Source of the DNA: Parasphingorhabdus halotolerans
GTDB lineage: Bacteria; Pseudomonadota; Alphaproteobacteria; Sphingomonadales; Sphingomonadaceae
NCBI RefSeq assembly: GCF_012516475.1
Contig: NZ_CP051217.1
Coordinates: forward strand, 1-64,000
Direction: 5' to 3'
Length of the DNA stretch: 64,000 nucleotides
Part shown: positions 16,609 to 26,201 of the stretch, one piece after another
How the letters are laid out: the number at the start of each line of letters is the position of its first letter
Position numbering within the stretch: the stretch's first letter is position 1
Notes under the pieces: model-generated
Database searches by the model: none
Told to the model about the DNA's origin: nothing
What the model saw: the letters and a program-made list of their open reading frames with translations, nothing else
Position numbers and translations under genes: made by a program

Positions 16609-18212
16609 GTCGTCAGCCTCAGATCACCGATACCCTTGCCGATTTGCGTAAACACGTCTTCCAGATCAGTGCCGTCGCTGGTATAGAAGTGGTCTGCACT
16701 GGTTGCGCATGGTTCAACGTCTGTGGTGTCCGTGACGTCCAGCGCGATCACCCAAACTGTGATGTTCATGCTTCTGGCGAGCGCGCAGGCTGAATGAAAT
16801 CTGGCAACATGACGATCATCAGTAGTTCCCGGACCCTGCAATCTGTTCTCAACAGCGTTTACGCCATAAGCGGAATAGTAGCGGGGGTTGGTTTGCGTGT
16901 CCGTCAAGCCGTCAGTCATGAAGATAATGTGCTTGTTCACCGGGTAGCCATTAAAGGTGGAAGGATTGCTGCCAGCAAATAGTCCGTCCGGGGAAATAAA
17001 GCGCATACCCCAGATCATGCCGATATCATGATAGGTGCCACCGGTAACTTTCGCCGTTGCGGCGTCAATTGCGTTTTTATACCCATTTTCGCCGCCAAAG
17101 GTGCGGAGTCTCAGGGCTTCGGAAGGGCATCCTACCTGCCAATATGGTGGATCAGTAATTTTAGATGGAGCACTGCGGGTTTTTGTTCCGGCCTTGATAT
17201 AAGTTGACCATTGCTCATAATCATAGCGGCCCCATTTCCGATCCAGATCAAACCATCCGCGCGACAGCAAATTGATATCATCGGAAGTAACAGTTGTGTT
17301 CATAACAGGCGGATATGTCGGTGCGCTCATGGACGCGCGTTCTTCTATGCAGCCTTCACCGCTAGTGCGCCAAGCGGCAATCCTTTGGTTAGTCCCGTTT
17401 CCTTGATCTTTCCAGATGGTATCGTTGATATGCACGTTGCGCATCACGGCTGCGTTGCAATCATAAGGTTTGCCACCATTATAGGTGTAGCCAACGGCAT
17501 ATCCGTTACAGTCTGGATAATCCATATTTTGCACAACCTGGTCATTCGTCAGACGCCTGGCCACATTCACGGTGCCCGAATAGGGCATGATGCCGTAACG
17601 GGTTTGACCGCTGTTATCCTGTTGTAATGCCCGGTATAATCCAAGACTTCCGTTGCGCAGCTTGCGAATTTTTGAATCAGCTGATTCCGTGCAGGTACCC
17701 TTGATACCCGGCGCGCAGAGCATGGAGCCGGTAACGTCAAGCACCAGCATGATGTCATTATTTCCAAGCTCACGCTTGGCATTGCAGCTGACCGCAATAT
17801 CGACATATTCCTGGCCAAAAATTCTCATCAAGCTGGTCGGAATATCGGCAGTCGCGAATGCCTCAAGGGCGGCTGAGTCCGTTGGGTGCGGCCGCACTGT
17901 AAATGTTACATTTTCCGCAGCCATCGTGCCTGCCGGAAAATTGAAATTGAAATATTTGTTAGCTGTCACGCTATCAGCTGATGTGAATGACGCGCCGCTC
18001 ATGCTCTGGCGTCCGGCCAGCGAGGCAGCGTCGCAGGCGTTTTGCAATTTCGCGCGCGCCATATAGACGCGGCTCATGTCCAGACCTCCACCGATCATAC
18101 CGGCAAGCGGGACCATCGCGGCGGCCATCATGGCAAGGGTATTACCGCCCCTGTCAGCGCGCAATTTCTGTAAAAATGATCTGACGGTCGTCAAATTCGA
18201 CTTTGCAGTCAT
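16605..18212 (-). CDS. TadG-like pilus protein with von Willebrand factor A domain
   Basis: A 535-residue protein. An N-terminal TadG/TadE-type helix (GNTLAMMAAAMVPLAGMIGGGLDMSRVY, about residues 23-50) is followed by KLQNACDAASLAGRQ, the usual TadG motif. A large extracytoplasmic part includes a vWA fold starting NDIMLVLDVTGSM (MIDAS D-x-T-G-S, about residue 155) and HIIFMTDGLTDTQTNPRYY near residue 430. Such proteins are thought to act as tip adhesins or anchors of Tad pili. It is the first gene of the four-gene minus-strand operon. Multiple cysteines in the vWA domain suggest disulfides. Confidence 0.85.
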   Translation of the reverse strand: MTAKSNLTTVRSFLQKLRADRGGNTLAMMAAAMVPLAGMIGGGLDMSRVYMARAKLQNACDAASLAGRQSMSGASFTSADSVTANKYFNFNFPAGTMAAENVTFTVRPHPTDSAALEAFATADIPTSLMRIFGQEYVDIAVSCNAKRELGNNDIMLVLDVTGSMLCAPGIKGTCTESADSKIRKLRNGSLGLYRALQQDNSGQTRYGIMPYSGTVNVARRLTNDQVVQNMDYPDCNGYAVGYTYNGGKPYDCNAAVMRNVHINDTIWKDQGNGTNQRIAAWRTSGEGCIEERASMSAPTYPPVMNTTVTSDDINLLSRGWFDLDRKWGRYDYEQWSTYIKAGTKTRSAPSKITDPPYWQVGCPSEALRLRTFGGENGYKNAIDAATAKVTGGTYHDIGMIWGMRFISPDGLFAGSNPSTFNGYPVNKHIIFMTDGLTDTQTNPRYYSAYGVNAVENRLQGPGTTDDRHVARFHSACALARSMNITVWVIALDVTDTTDVEPCATSADHFYTSDGTDLEDVFTQIGKGIGDLRLTT

Positions 18213-18703
18213 GCTCGCTTTGCCCCCTAGGCGTTCAACTGAAATCGTTGAGACCTGTGTGGTCGATAACGGTAAGCGCGGAGGAAACTTAAGTGCCTAA
18301 CAGCAAATTAACCCCAGATCGCCGCAGAAGACGGTAGGTGGTTGCATCAGAAACTATTTTTTTAGTCAGCGAAAACCATCCAGTGGACGTGTATTTCATC
18401 TGCAATTCAACATCTCGCGTTCGAAATCTTCAGCTGGCAGCGTGTTGGCTCTGATTCGAATCACCTTATCGCAGACAAATCAAAACGAGGTTTGGACAAG
18501 AAACGTTAACCGCAACGGGTCAAATTTTAACCACGTTATCGGGTTGCTTGCCGATGCCATCATTTATTTGGACGCTGTCATAATCGTCTCACGGGTTTCC
18601 AATACGGAACCGTAATCACAGAACTTATAAAACACTTGTCGCTGCGCCGGACTTCTGCCATCCAAACCCCTTGAAAATACTGGTCGCACAGTAAACTAGG
18701 GCA
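18213..18703. other. Divergent intergenic region between the tad-like operon and ccmC
   Basis: About 490 bp with no credible gene on either strand. It must hold the promoters of the divergent tadG operon (minus) and the ccm operon (plus). A CtrA-like half-site pair is present at 18297-18312. T-rich and A-rich stretches (for example 18352-18363) are seen, but no clear terminator, tRNA or repeat. Confidence 0.6.
18297..18312. promoter_or_regulatory. CtrA-box-like site upstream of tadG
   Basis: CTAA, seven bases, TTAAC matches the alphaproteobacterial CtrA consensus TTAA-N7-TTAAC at eight of nine positions. It lies about 85-100 bp upstream of the tadG start, a plausible promoter position. CtrA is known to control pili and motility genes in alphaproteobacteria. 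A short AT-rich motif like this can arise by chance, so confidence is low. Confidence 0.35.
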
Positions 18704-19450
18704 ATGTTCGTTTTACCGATGCACGCATATGCAAATCCCACACGTTTTTTAAAGCTGGCAAAGCCACTCACGCCGTGGCTGCTGTTTGGCGGCATCGCGA
18801 TGGTGCTGGCAGCCTGCGCTTGGGGAATTTTGTCTACACCGCCGGAGCGGTTGCAGGGCGATTCTGTGAAAATTATTTTTGTCCATGTGCCGATGGCATG
18901 GCTGGGCATGGCGGGATGGACCGGCATCGCGATTGCCAGTATTTCGGAACTGATCTGGCGGCATCCGCTGGCTTCCCACGCGGCGCGGGCGATTGCAGTG
19001 CCGGGGGCCTTGTTTGCCTTGCTGTGTCTGGTGACGGGCTCGCTATGGGGACGCCCGGCGTGGGGCACATGGTGGGTTTGGGATGGACGTCTGACCTCCA
19101 TGCTGGTGCTGTTTTTCCTGTATCTCGCTTACATCGTGCTGGCGAATGAAACGAGCAAAGGTGCGGGGCAAGGTGGCGGCCAAAGCCGGATTGCCGCGAT
19201 CTTTGGTGTTGTCGGAATTGTCAACTTGCCGATCATCCGGTTTTCGGTCGAATGGTGGGAGACGCAGCATCAGGGAACCAGCATCAGCATCATGGGCAAA
19301 TCGACGATTGATGCGTTGTATTTATGGCCTCTATTGGTTTCCGCGACAGGATTTTCTCTGCTATTTGGCGCTATTGTGCTTATGCGGATGCGCGCGAGCC
19401 TGGCGCAGACCAAAGTGGAAGCGCGACTGAAAAGAATGACAGCAGAATGA
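18704..19450 (+). CDS. ccmC: Cytochrome c maturation heme-handling protein CcmC
   Basis: A 248-residue, six-helix inner membrane protein with the tryptophan-rich heme-binding signature WGTWWVWDGRLTS (about residues 121-133) and the flanking His residues (KIIFVHVPMAW; WETQHQGTS). CcmC loads heme onto CcmE. The start at 18704 is supported by AGGG about 5 bp upstream; an in-frame ATG at 18719 is an alternative. It begins the run ccmC-D-E-F-G-H-I, each joined by 1-4 bp overlaps. The ABC-exporter genes ccmA and ccmB that usually precede it are not here. Confidence 0.95.
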   Translation: MFVLPMHAYANPTRFLKLAKPLTPWLLFGGIAMVLAACAWGILSTPPERLQGDSVKIIFVHVPMAWLGMAGWTGIAIASISELIWRHPLASHAARAIAVPGALFALLCLVTGSLWGRPAWGTWWVWDGRLTSMLVLFFLYLAYIVLANETSKGAGQGGGQSRIAAIFGVVGIVNLPIIRFSVEWWETQHQGTSISIMGKSTIDALYLWPLLVSATGFSLLFGAIVLMRMRASLAQTKVEARLKRMTAE

Positions 19451-19590
19451 GCCAGACACCTTATATTATTGCTTCTTTCGCGCTTGTATTCATTGGTACT
19501 GCGGCGGTGATTTTCAGCAGCTATATGGCGATGCGTCGGGCCGAGAAGAACGTCGAGAATTTGAGCCGGAAACCAGGTGAACCTAAATGA
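19447..19590 (+). CDS. ccmD: Heme exporter protein CcmD
   Basis: A 47-residue single-pass membrane protein between ccmC and ccmE. The start overlaps the ccmC stop (ATGA) and its TGA overlaps the ccmE start. The sequence YIIASFALVFIGTAAVIFSSYMAM is the membrane helix, followed by a basic tail (RRAEKNVENLSRK). CcmD helps release holo-CcmE from CcmABC. The assignment rests mainly on size, topology and position, as the family has low sequence conservation. Confidence 0.85.
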   Translation: MSQTPYIIASFALVFIGTAAVIFSSYMAMRRAEKNVENLSRKPGEPK

Positions 19591-20036
19591 AGGCAAAACA
19601 TCAGCGGCTGACTCTGGCGATACTGGCATTGGTTGCGTTGGTCGGGGCAGGGGTTTTGGCTGCATTTGCCCTGCAGGATCAGGCGAGCTATTTTTACACG
19701 CCTTCTGACATTGCAACGAAAAAGCCGGATGTTGGCAAAGCCATTCGTTTGGGCGGGATGGTTCAAAAAGGTTCGATTGCCCGCGCAGAAGATGGTGTCA
19801 CCGTGAAGTTTGTGGTTGATGACGGCAAAGCCCAGCAAGCCGTTTTATATAGCGGCATTACGCCCAGCTTGTTCGTTGAAGGATCGGGCGTTGTTGCTGA
19901 TGGGAAATTGACTGCTGACGGCGTGTTTGTGGCAGATGAGTTGCTGGCCAAGCACGATGAAAATTATGTCCCGCGCGAGCTCGAAGGTATTGATATGACT
20001 GGCAACCAGCACAAAACGGATTCCCTGGTTCAATGA
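19587..20036 (+). CDS. ccmE: Cytochrome c maturation heme chaperone CcmE
   Basis: A 149-residue periplasmic heme chaperone with one N-terminal membrane anchor (residues 8-28) and an OB-fold body. The heme-attaching histidine is His123 in LLAKHDENYVP, matching the HxxxY motif of the family (His and Tyr covalent-heme site). The segment IRLGGMVQKGSI is the usual early strand. It is joined to ccmD and ccmF by 4-bp overlaps. CcmE carries heme from CcmC to CcmF/H. Confidence 0.95.
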   Translation: MKAKHQRLTLAILALVALVGAGVLAAFALQDQASYFYTPSDIATKKPDVGKAIRLGGMVQKGSIARAEDGVTVKFVVDDGKAQQAVLYSGITPSLFVEGSGVVADGKLTADGVFVADELLAKHDENYVPRELEGIDMTGNQHKTDSLVQ

Positions 20037-21970
20037 TCGCAGAAGCAGGCTTGATCGCGCTTTGGCTGGCCGCAGGGCTTGCATTGCTACAATTCGCTTT
20101 GGGCGCGATTGGCGTGCGGATAAACCGCGAGGAATATTTTGCGGCGATCAGGCCGGTGGCGGTAGCCCAAGGCGTGCTGGTTGCGATTTCGTTCCTGCTG
20201 CTGATCTGGCTGTTTCTGCGTTCGGATATGTCAGTCAAGCTGGTGGCGATGAACAGCGCTTCGGTGAAACCGCTGCTCTATAAATTTGCGGGCACCTGGG
20301 GCAATCATGAAGGGTCGATGCTGCTTTGGGTTACCGTCATGGGGCTTGCCGGTGCCTGTATTGCGTTGTTTGAGCGGAGCCTGCAGGTCAAAACTCTGGT
20401 CACAACGCTAGCGGCTCAGGCGTTTATCAGCATCGGCTTTTACGCGTTTCTGCTGATTTCATCCAATCCGTTTGAGCGCCTGAACCCGATCCCGAAAGAC
20501 GGGCAGGGGTTGAACCCGCTGCTCCAGGATCCCGGCCTCGCATTTCATCCGCCAACGCTATATTTTGGTTATGTCGGGTTGTCGGTGGCTTTCTCGTTCG
20601 CCGTTGGTGCGATGATAACCCGCGATGTTGGTCCCGCTTTTGCCAAAGCGATGCGGCCTTGGGTGCTGGGCGCATGGATATTCCTGACGCTGGGAATCAC
20701 GGCAGGCAGCTATTGGGCCTATTATGAACTCGGCTGGGGCGGCTGGTGGTTTTGGGACCCGGTTGAAAATGCTTCGCTCATGCCTTGGCTGGCCGCAACC
20801 GCTTTGCTCCACTCAGTAACCGTATTGGCGACGCGTGATGGCCTGCGCGCTTGGACCTTGATGCTGGCGGTCGTAGCTTTTTCCATGTCGATGATCGGCA
20901 CGTTTCTGGTGCGCTCCGGCATTTTGACCAGCGTTCATGCCTTTGCTGTGGATCCTGAACGCGGTAGCTTCATTCTGGCGTTGCTCGCCATTTATATTGG
21001 CGGTGCGATGGCGCTGTTTGCGCTGCGGGTGAGTACCGTGAAAGAGGGCTCCCGGTTCGAGATTGTCAGCCGCGAGGGGGCTTTGGTTGCGAACAACCTT
21101 CTGCTGTCGGCGATATTGGGCATCGTGTTTATCGGCACGCTTTATCCGCTTGTGGTGGAAGCGATTACCGATGAAAAACTGTCAGTCGGTGCTCCTTATT
21201 TTAATCTGGCGAGCGGTCCTTTGGCGCTGCTCCTTGTGGCGGTGATGGCTGCTGGCCCATTGCTGCGCTGGCGGCGGGATGATCCAAAGGTTCTACTTAA
21301 TCGGATATCCATTCCAATACTGATTGCTGCAACTGCCTTGTTCATATTGGCATTGTTCACCACAACCATGTCGATCTTGTCACTGCTCGGCCTGGCGCTA
21401 GCCGCAGGCGTTGCGGTAGCCAGCTTCGCGCCGCTCTGGAAACGCAACCTCCGCCGGACGCCGCTCCATACCTATGGCATGGTGATCGCGCATTTTGGCA
21501 TTGCGGTTGCGATTGTCGGGATGGCATCTGAAAGCAGCTTTACCGAAGAGAAATTGGTGGCAGCCAAGCCGGGTGATGAAATCGCGGTCAACAACTGGAA
21601 GCTCAAATTTATCGCGATGGAGCCGCTAGCGGGTCCCAACTGGACCGCGCTCGAAGGGCGAATGACGGCGCAATATGGCGACGGCAACATCATCGAAATC
21701 GCCCCTCAAAACCGGATGTTCGCCGCGGCCCAGACCCAGACCAGCGAGGCGGCCTTGCTGACGCGCTGGAATGGCCAGCTTTATGTCGTGCTCGGTGATG
21801 GTGATGATGAAGGACGCTGGCAAGTGCGCGTCTGGTGGAAGCCGTTTGTGACATTTATCTGGTTTGGCGGCATATTGGTCGCGCTTGGCGGCTTGCTAGC
21901 AATGATAGGCCGGTTGCGGCGTGGATATATCCAGCGCAGGCAGCGCGAATATGCGGAAAGCTATCTATGA
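20033..21970 (+). CDS. ccmF: Cytochrome c heme lyase subunit CcmF
   Basis: A 645-residue protein with about 15 membrane segments. The heme-binding WWD signature is GWGGWWFWDPVENASLMPW (about residues 239-257), and conserved histidines are in GNHEGSML and near residue 500 (LHTYGMVIAHFG). CcmF with CcmH ligates heme to apocytochrome c in the periplasm. It overlaps ccmE and ccmG by 4 bp each. Length is normal. Confidence 0.96.
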   Translation: MIAEAGLIALWLAAGLALLQFALGAIGVRINREEYFAAIRPVAVAQGVLVAISFLLLIWLFLRSDMSVKLVAMNSASVKPLLYKFAGTWGNHEGSMLLWVTVMGLAGACIALFERSLQVKTLVTTLAAQAFISIGFYAFLLISSNPFERLNPIPKDGQGLNPLLQDPGLAFHPPTLYFGYVGLSVAFSFAVGAMITRDVGPAFAKAMRPWVLGAWIFLTLGITAGSYWAYYELGWGGWWFWDPVENASLMPWLAATALLHSVTVLATRDGLRAWTLMLAVVAFSMSMIGTFLVRSGILTSVHAFAVDPERGSFILALLAIYIGGAMALFALRVSTVKEGSRFEIVSREGALVANNLLLSAILGIVFIGTLYPLVVEAITDEKLSVGAPYFNLASGPLALLLVAVMAAGPLLRWRRDDPKVLLNRISIPILIAATALFILALFTTTMSILSLLGLALAAGVAVASFAPLWKRNLRRTPLHTYGMVIAHFGIAVAIVGMASESSFTEEKLVAAKPGDEIAVNNWKLKFIAMEPLAGPNWTALEGRMTAQYGDGNIIEIAPQNRMFAAAQTQTSEAALLTRWNGQLYVVLGDGDDEGRWQVRVWWKPFVTFIWFGGILVALGGLLAMIGRLRRGYIQRRQREYAESYL

Positions 21971-22494
21971 ACCGCTGGCTGCTCTGGATCCCTTTGGTGC
22001 TGTTCAGTATGTTTTTTGCGGCGGTGGCTGTCGGGTTGATGATGCCGAAGGATAATCTCATCGAATCCAAAATGGTCGGTAAAACGATGCCACAATTTGA
22101 ACTTCCGGCAGCAATTGAGCAGCGTCCCGCTCTCTCAAGTGCTGATCTGGCATCGGGCAAGCCGACATTGCTCAATGTGTTCGCTAGCTGGTGTGTGCCA
22201 TGTATCGCCGAAGCCCCGCAGCTGCTGGAATTGCAGCGTGCCGGTGTGGAAATAAACGCGATCGCAAGCCGCGATACGCCAGTGGACATAGCGAATTTTC
22301 TCAATCGCTGGGGCAATCCCTATGCGCGCATCGGCTCGGATACCCGCAGTCAGGTCCAGCTTGAAATTGGCTCGTCGGGCGTACCGGAGACATTCGTGAT
22401 TGATGGCAAGGGCGTGATTGTCCATCAGCATATTGGCGATATTCGCAAGGAAGATGTACCTGAATTGCTGGAAATTTTGAGGAAGGCGGGATGA
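21967..22494 (+). CDS. ccmG: Thiol:disulfide interchange protein CcmG/DsbE
   Basis: A 175-residue membrane-anchored thioredoxin-fold protein. The N-terminal helix is at residues 4-25, the active site is WCVPC with Cys76 and Cys79, and the cis-proline segment GVPETFVID is near residue 140. It keeps the CxxCH heme site of apocytochromes reduced. The ATG at 21967 (ATGA overlap with ccmF) is chosen over longer in-frame starts that would run inside ccmF. It overlaps ccmH by 4 bp. Confidence 0.95.
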   Translation: MNRWLLWIPLVLFSMFFAAVAVGLMMPKDNLIESKMVGKTMPQFELPAAIEQRPALSSADLASGKPTLLNVFASWCVPCIAEAPQLLELQRAGVEINAIASRDTPVDIANFLNRWGNPYARIGSDTRSQVQLEIGSSGVPETFVIDGKGVIVHQHIGDIRKEDVPELLEILRKAG

Positions 22495-22904
22495 GAATAT
22501 TATATTTTGTTCTGCTCGCAATTCTCGCTGCCCCAATCGCGGCGCAGACTGGTTTGCCGCCAGCACCCTATGCCGACACACAGCTTGAAGACCCTGCAAA
22601 AGAAGCCGAAGCCCGTGAATTGATGGAAGAACTCCGCTGTCTGAAATGCCAGAGCCAATCCATTGCGGACAGCAACGCGCCAATGGCCGGCGATATGCGC
22701 AGTCAGGTACGCGAACGCATTTCTGCTGGCCAAACGCCAGATGAAATCCGGCAATGGCTGGTGGAGCGTTATGGCAACTGGGTGACCTATGATCCACCCA
22801 TGACGGCGATGACATGGCCATTGTGGATCGCACCCATCATATTGCTGATCGCGGCGCTGTGGCTCGCAAGGGGTCGTTTTCGCCGCAAGAAGGAGAAAAG
22901 CTGA
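22491..22904 (+). CDS. ccmH: Cytochrome c maturation protein CcmH (CcmH/CycL type)
   Basis: A 137-residue protein: signal peptide to about residue 19, the redox motif LRCLKCQ (Cys50, Cys53), the three-helix region ending ERYGNWVTYDPP, and a C-terminal membrane helix (LWIAPIILLIAALWLA) followed by a basic tail. CcmH reduces the heme-binding cysteines and works with CcmF. It overlaps ccmG by 4 bp, and its stop shares one base with the next ATG. Confidence 0.95.
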   Translation: MRILYFVLLAILAAPIAAQTGLPPAPYADTQLEDPAKEAEARELMEELRCLKCQSQSIADSNAPMAGDMRSQVRERISAGQTPDEIRQWLVERYGNWVTYDPPMTAMTWPLWIAPIILLIAALWLARGRFRRKKEKS

Positions 22905-23557
22905 TGGGCTGGCTCATTTTGCTCGGAATTTTGGTCGCGCTTTTCGGCGGCCTGCTTTGGCTTGGAAAATTGCCGCGTGGTGCTTGGGAAATAACCGGCG
23001 CGGCGCTGCTGATTGGCGTGGCTGGATATGCTTGGCAAGGAAATCCCGGCATGGCTGGTGTGTCTATTCAACCAACGGAAAAACCCAATAGTTTCGATGA
23101 TGAAAATATTAAAGCCCGCAATGACCTTGGTGAACGATTTGGCAGCGCCAAGGAATGGCTGGTCTTTTCGGATTCACTTAACCGGCAAGGAAAACACGGT
23201 GCTGCTGCCAATTATCTGCGGAACGGAGTGAAGGAACATCCTGAGGACCCTGATCTATGGGTTGGGCTGGGTAATGCTCTGGTCGTCCATACGGACGGGA
23301 TCATAACGCCTGCCGCGCAGTTCGCATTCCAGCGCGCCGCAGATATATCGCCTGAGCATCCTGGCCCGCCGTTTTTTCTCGGGCTGGCCTATGCGCAATC
23401 CGGTAAAATCGATCAGGCGCGAGCAATCTGGACTGAATTGCTCAAGCGCAGCGCTGAGAACGCACCCTGGCGAGAAGATCTGGAGTCGCGGCTGGCGGAT
23501 ATAGAACGCATGCAACCCAGCCTTCCAGCTACCGTCGAAAGCGCGACGCCGAACTAA
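22904..23557 (+). CDS. ccmI: CcmI/CycH-like TPR protein of cytochrome c maturation
   Basis: A 217-residue protein with two short membrane helices at residues 2-20 and about 27-45, then a TPR-containing periplasmic part (NYLRNGVKEHPEDPDLWVGLGNAL; GPPFFLGLAYAQSGKIDQARAIW). It is shorter than E. coli-type CcmI but typical of sphingomonads. Its ATG overlaps the ccmH stop (TGATG). CcmI binds the C-terminus of apocytochrome c and presents it to CcmF/H. The name rests on position plus TPR architecture. Confidence 0.85.
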   Translation: MGWLILLGILVALFGGLLWLGKLPRGAWEITGAALLIGVAGYAWQGNPGMAGVSIQPTEKPNSFDDENIKARNDLGERFGSAKEWLVFSDSLNRQGKHGAAANYLRNGVKEHPEDPDLWVGLGNALVVHTDGIITPAAQFAFQRAADISPEHPGPPFFLGLAYAQSGKIDQARAIWTELLKRSAENAPWREDLESRLADIERMQPSLPATVESATPN

Positions 23558-23709
23558 AATAGAGTATGAATTCAGTGAGTTAAATAGGCAGGTGCGAGTG
23601 GTTGTTGCGTCCATTATTGCCCCATGCTAATCGCGCGCGCTTGCCCGAACGAAACGCGTTTAAGGGTCGCCAGTTTTTCTATCAGGGGAACGCCATTTCC
23701 GGCTAACCA

Positions 23710-25650
23710 ATGTCTGACGAACCATCACAAACCAATGGTAAGCGCGATAGCGCTGTGCGTCCTCATGGCTCGCGCCAGCACAATAATGCGGTCGCCAAGC
23801 TGGCGGCAGGTGCCATCGGCATTGTGTTTGGAGATATCGGAACGAGCCCGCTCTATGCGTTCCGAGAAACCTTCATTGGCGCGCACCCGCTAGATTTGGA
23901 TCGTATTCATGTTCTGGGTGTGGTCAGCCTGATATTCTGGTCGATGACGCTGGTTGTGACTTTGCAATATGTTACGATAACCATGCGGGCCGATAACAAG
24001 GGGCAGGGCGGGAGTTTGGCCCTTGTTGCGCTGTTAACCAGCGTCATGCGCAAATCCCGCTTTGGTTGGGTCGCAGTGCTGCTTGGGGTATTTGCAACCG
24101 CTTTATTTTACGGCGATAGCATGATTACGCCTGCAATTTCGGTGCTTTCAGCGGTCGAAGGGCTAACTGTTGTTCAACCTGGTCTCGGGCATTTAGTTAT
24201 CCCTATCGCCTTGACGCTGCTGATTTTCCTGTTCCTCATCCAATCGCGGGGAACGGCAAAAATCGGCGCACTTTTTGCACCGATCATGTTTGTCTATTTC
24301 CTGACCATTGGAACCTTGGGGATCATCCAGATTGTCCTGCACCCTTCGATTTTGCTGGCGTTCAACCCCTGGTACGCCGTCCAGTTTTTCATCACTGATG
24401 GGATGAGAGCTTTTCTCGCTTTGGGATCGGTTGTGCTGGCCGTCACGGGTTCAGAAGCATTATTTGCCGATATGGGGCACTTCGGCAAAAAACCGATGCG
24501 TATCGCCTGGTACGGCTTTGTCATGCCCGCTCTGCTGTGCAATTATTTCGGCCAGGGCGCGATGATATTGGCACTGGATGCGGCGGACGCAGCGGAAGCG
24601 ATTAAGAGTCCATTCTTCATTATGGCGCCTGAATTTTTGAGACTGCCGCTGGTGATATTAGCAACAATGGCGACATTTATCGCCAGTCAGGCTGTAATAT
24701 CCGGATCATTCTCCGTCACCCATCAGGCAATCCAGCTCGGGTTTATTCCGCGCCTGTCAATCAAGCACACCAGTGCGTCGGAGGCGGGCCAAATCTATAT
24801 CCCGTTTGTTAATTGGGCAATCATGATCTCGGTTATCCTGCTGGTGCTGACATTCCAGAACTCAAGCAACCTTGCATCGGCTTATGGCATTGCGGTGACA
24901 GGTGCCATGTTCATTGACACCTGCCTGATCGCCATTGTGATGGTGGTACTTTGGAAATGGAAGCTTTGGTATGCAGTGCCGTTATTGGCGATTTTCTTTA
25001 TCGTCGATGGTGCCTATTTTGCTGCGAACTTGACCAAGGTTCCTAGCGGTGGATGGTTTCCACTCGCTGTAGGCGCTGTTGCGTTTGTTATTCTGACAAC
25101 TTGGGCAAAGGGACGCCAGATCATGCGCAAAAACATGGCTGAAGCCGCCATGCCGATCGAGATTTTCACGAAATCCGCAGCCAATAGCGCGACCCGGGTT
25201 CCCGGCACCGCAATTTTCATGGCCTCATCGTCTGTTGGTGTGCCCTCTGCGCTACTCCACAATATCAAGCATAACAAAGTGATTCACGAGCGGGTGGTTA
25301 TCCTCACAGTGAATATACAAGACGTTCCCACGGTCGAACCGGAAGACCGTGTCGGGGTTAAAGATCTGGGGCAGGGCTTCTACCGCCTCGTGCTGAATTT
25401 TGGTTTTATGCAGGAAACCGATGTACCCAAAGCGCTGAAGACGGTGAAAGAATGCGGGATGGAATTCGATATGATGACCACCAGTTTCTTCCTGTCACGC
25501 CAGACGTTATTGCCGTCGAAAAAACCCGAAATGATGGTTTGGCGAGAGAAACTGTTCGCATGGATGCTGCGAAACGCGGCAACGGCAATGGAGTTTTTCA
25601 AACTTCCGACTAACCGGGTCGTTGAACTCGGTAGTCAAATGGAAATTTGA
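23710..25650 (+). CDS. kup: Low-affinity potassium transporter Kup
   Basis: A 646-residue inner membrane protein with 12 predicted helices and the family signature [15 protein letters not shown] (residues 39-53), then [16 protein letters not shown] and [16 protein letters not shown]. Kup takes up potassium, probably with protons. The C-terminal cytoplasmic domain (about residues 480-646) ends with [15 protein letters not shown]. It appears monocistronic, preceded by about 150 bp and followed by about 100 bp. Nothing unusual was seen. Confidence 0.96.
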   Translation: MSDEPSQTNGKRDSAVRPHGSRQHNNAVAKLAAGAIGIVFGDIGTSPLYAFRETFIGAHPLDLDRIHVLGVVSLIFWSMTLVVTLQYVTITMRADNKGQGGSLALVALLTSVMRKSRFGWVAVLLGVFATALFYGDSMITPAISVLSAVEGLTVVQPGLGHLVIPIALTLLIFLFLIQSRGTAKIGALFAPIMFVYFLTIGTLGIIQIVLHPSILLAFNPWYAVQFFITDGMRAFLALGSVVLAVTGSEALFADMGHFGKKPMRIAWYGFVMPALLCNYFGQGAMILALDAADAAEAIKSPFFIMAPEFLRLPLVILATMATFIASQAVISGSFSVTHQAIQLGFIPRLSIKHTSASEAGQIYIPFVNWAIMISVILLVLTFQNSSNLASAYGIAVTGAMFIDTCLIAIVMVVLWKWKLWYAVPLLAIFFIVDGAYFAANLTKVPSGGWFPLAVGAVAFVILTTWAKGRQIMRKNMAEAAMPIEIFTKSAANSATRVPGTAIFMASSSVGVPSALLHNIKHNKVIHERVVILTVNIQDVPTVEPEDRVGVKDLGQGFYRLVLNFGFMQETDVPKALKTVKECGMEFDMMTTSFFLSRQTLLPSKKPEMMVWREKLFAWMLRNAATAMEFFKLPTNRVVELGSQMEI

Positions 25651-25748
25651 ATTTTCCGCGTAGATCACGCAATATTTGGTAGCCTATCGAGGCACGCTCC
25701 ACTAGATAGCGGTCATTCGATTCTTGTACCAATAATGAGGTCCAGCCG

Positions 25749-26201
25749 ATGCGCGTCGCCATTGCTTCTGATCATGCCGCTATTGATATGAAATCCGCAT
25801 TGGCGGATTGCCTGCGCGAGGCGGGGCATCAAGTTATCGATCTTGGTCCGGCAACAAGCGATAGCGTTGATTATCCAGACTATGGCTACAAATTGGCCGA
25901 AGAAATCGCTTCGGGACGCGCGGAGCGCGGTGTTGCTCTTTGTGGTTCAGGGATTGGTATTTCCATGGCGGTCAATCGCAACCCGGCGTGCCGCTGCGCG
26001 CTGGTCTCCGAGGGGTTGTCTGCCAAGCTCTCCCGCGAGCATAATGATGCCAATGTGATCGCAATGGGCGCACGGCTTGTTGGCATAGAGATCGCCAAAG
26101 ATTGCCTGGACATATTTTTAAATACTGAATTTGGCGGAGACCGGCATCAGCGCCGCGTTGATAAACTATCCGCCCCGAAACGTGAAGGAGTGACCGCATG
26201 A
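25749..26201 (+). CDS. rpiB: Ribose 5-phosphate isomerase B
   Basis: A 150-residue LacA/RpiB-family enzyme starting [18 protein letters not shown], with [17 protein letters not shown] (catalytic Cys in the CGSGIG motif, about residues 65-71) and [14 protein letters not shown]. It interconverts ribose 5-phosphate and ribulose 5-phosphate. AGGT lies about 7 bp upstream of the ATG. The TGA overlaps the glyA ATG by 4 bp, and the rpiB-glyA-nrdR order is common in alphaproteobacteria. Confidence 0.95.
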   Translation: MRVAIASDHAAIDMKSALADCLREAGHQVIDLGPATSDSVDYPDYGYKLAEEIASGRAERGVALCGSGIGISMAVNRNPACRCALVSEGLSAKLSREHNDANVIAMGARLVGIEIAKDCLDIFLNTEFGGDRHQRRVDKLSAPKREGVTA

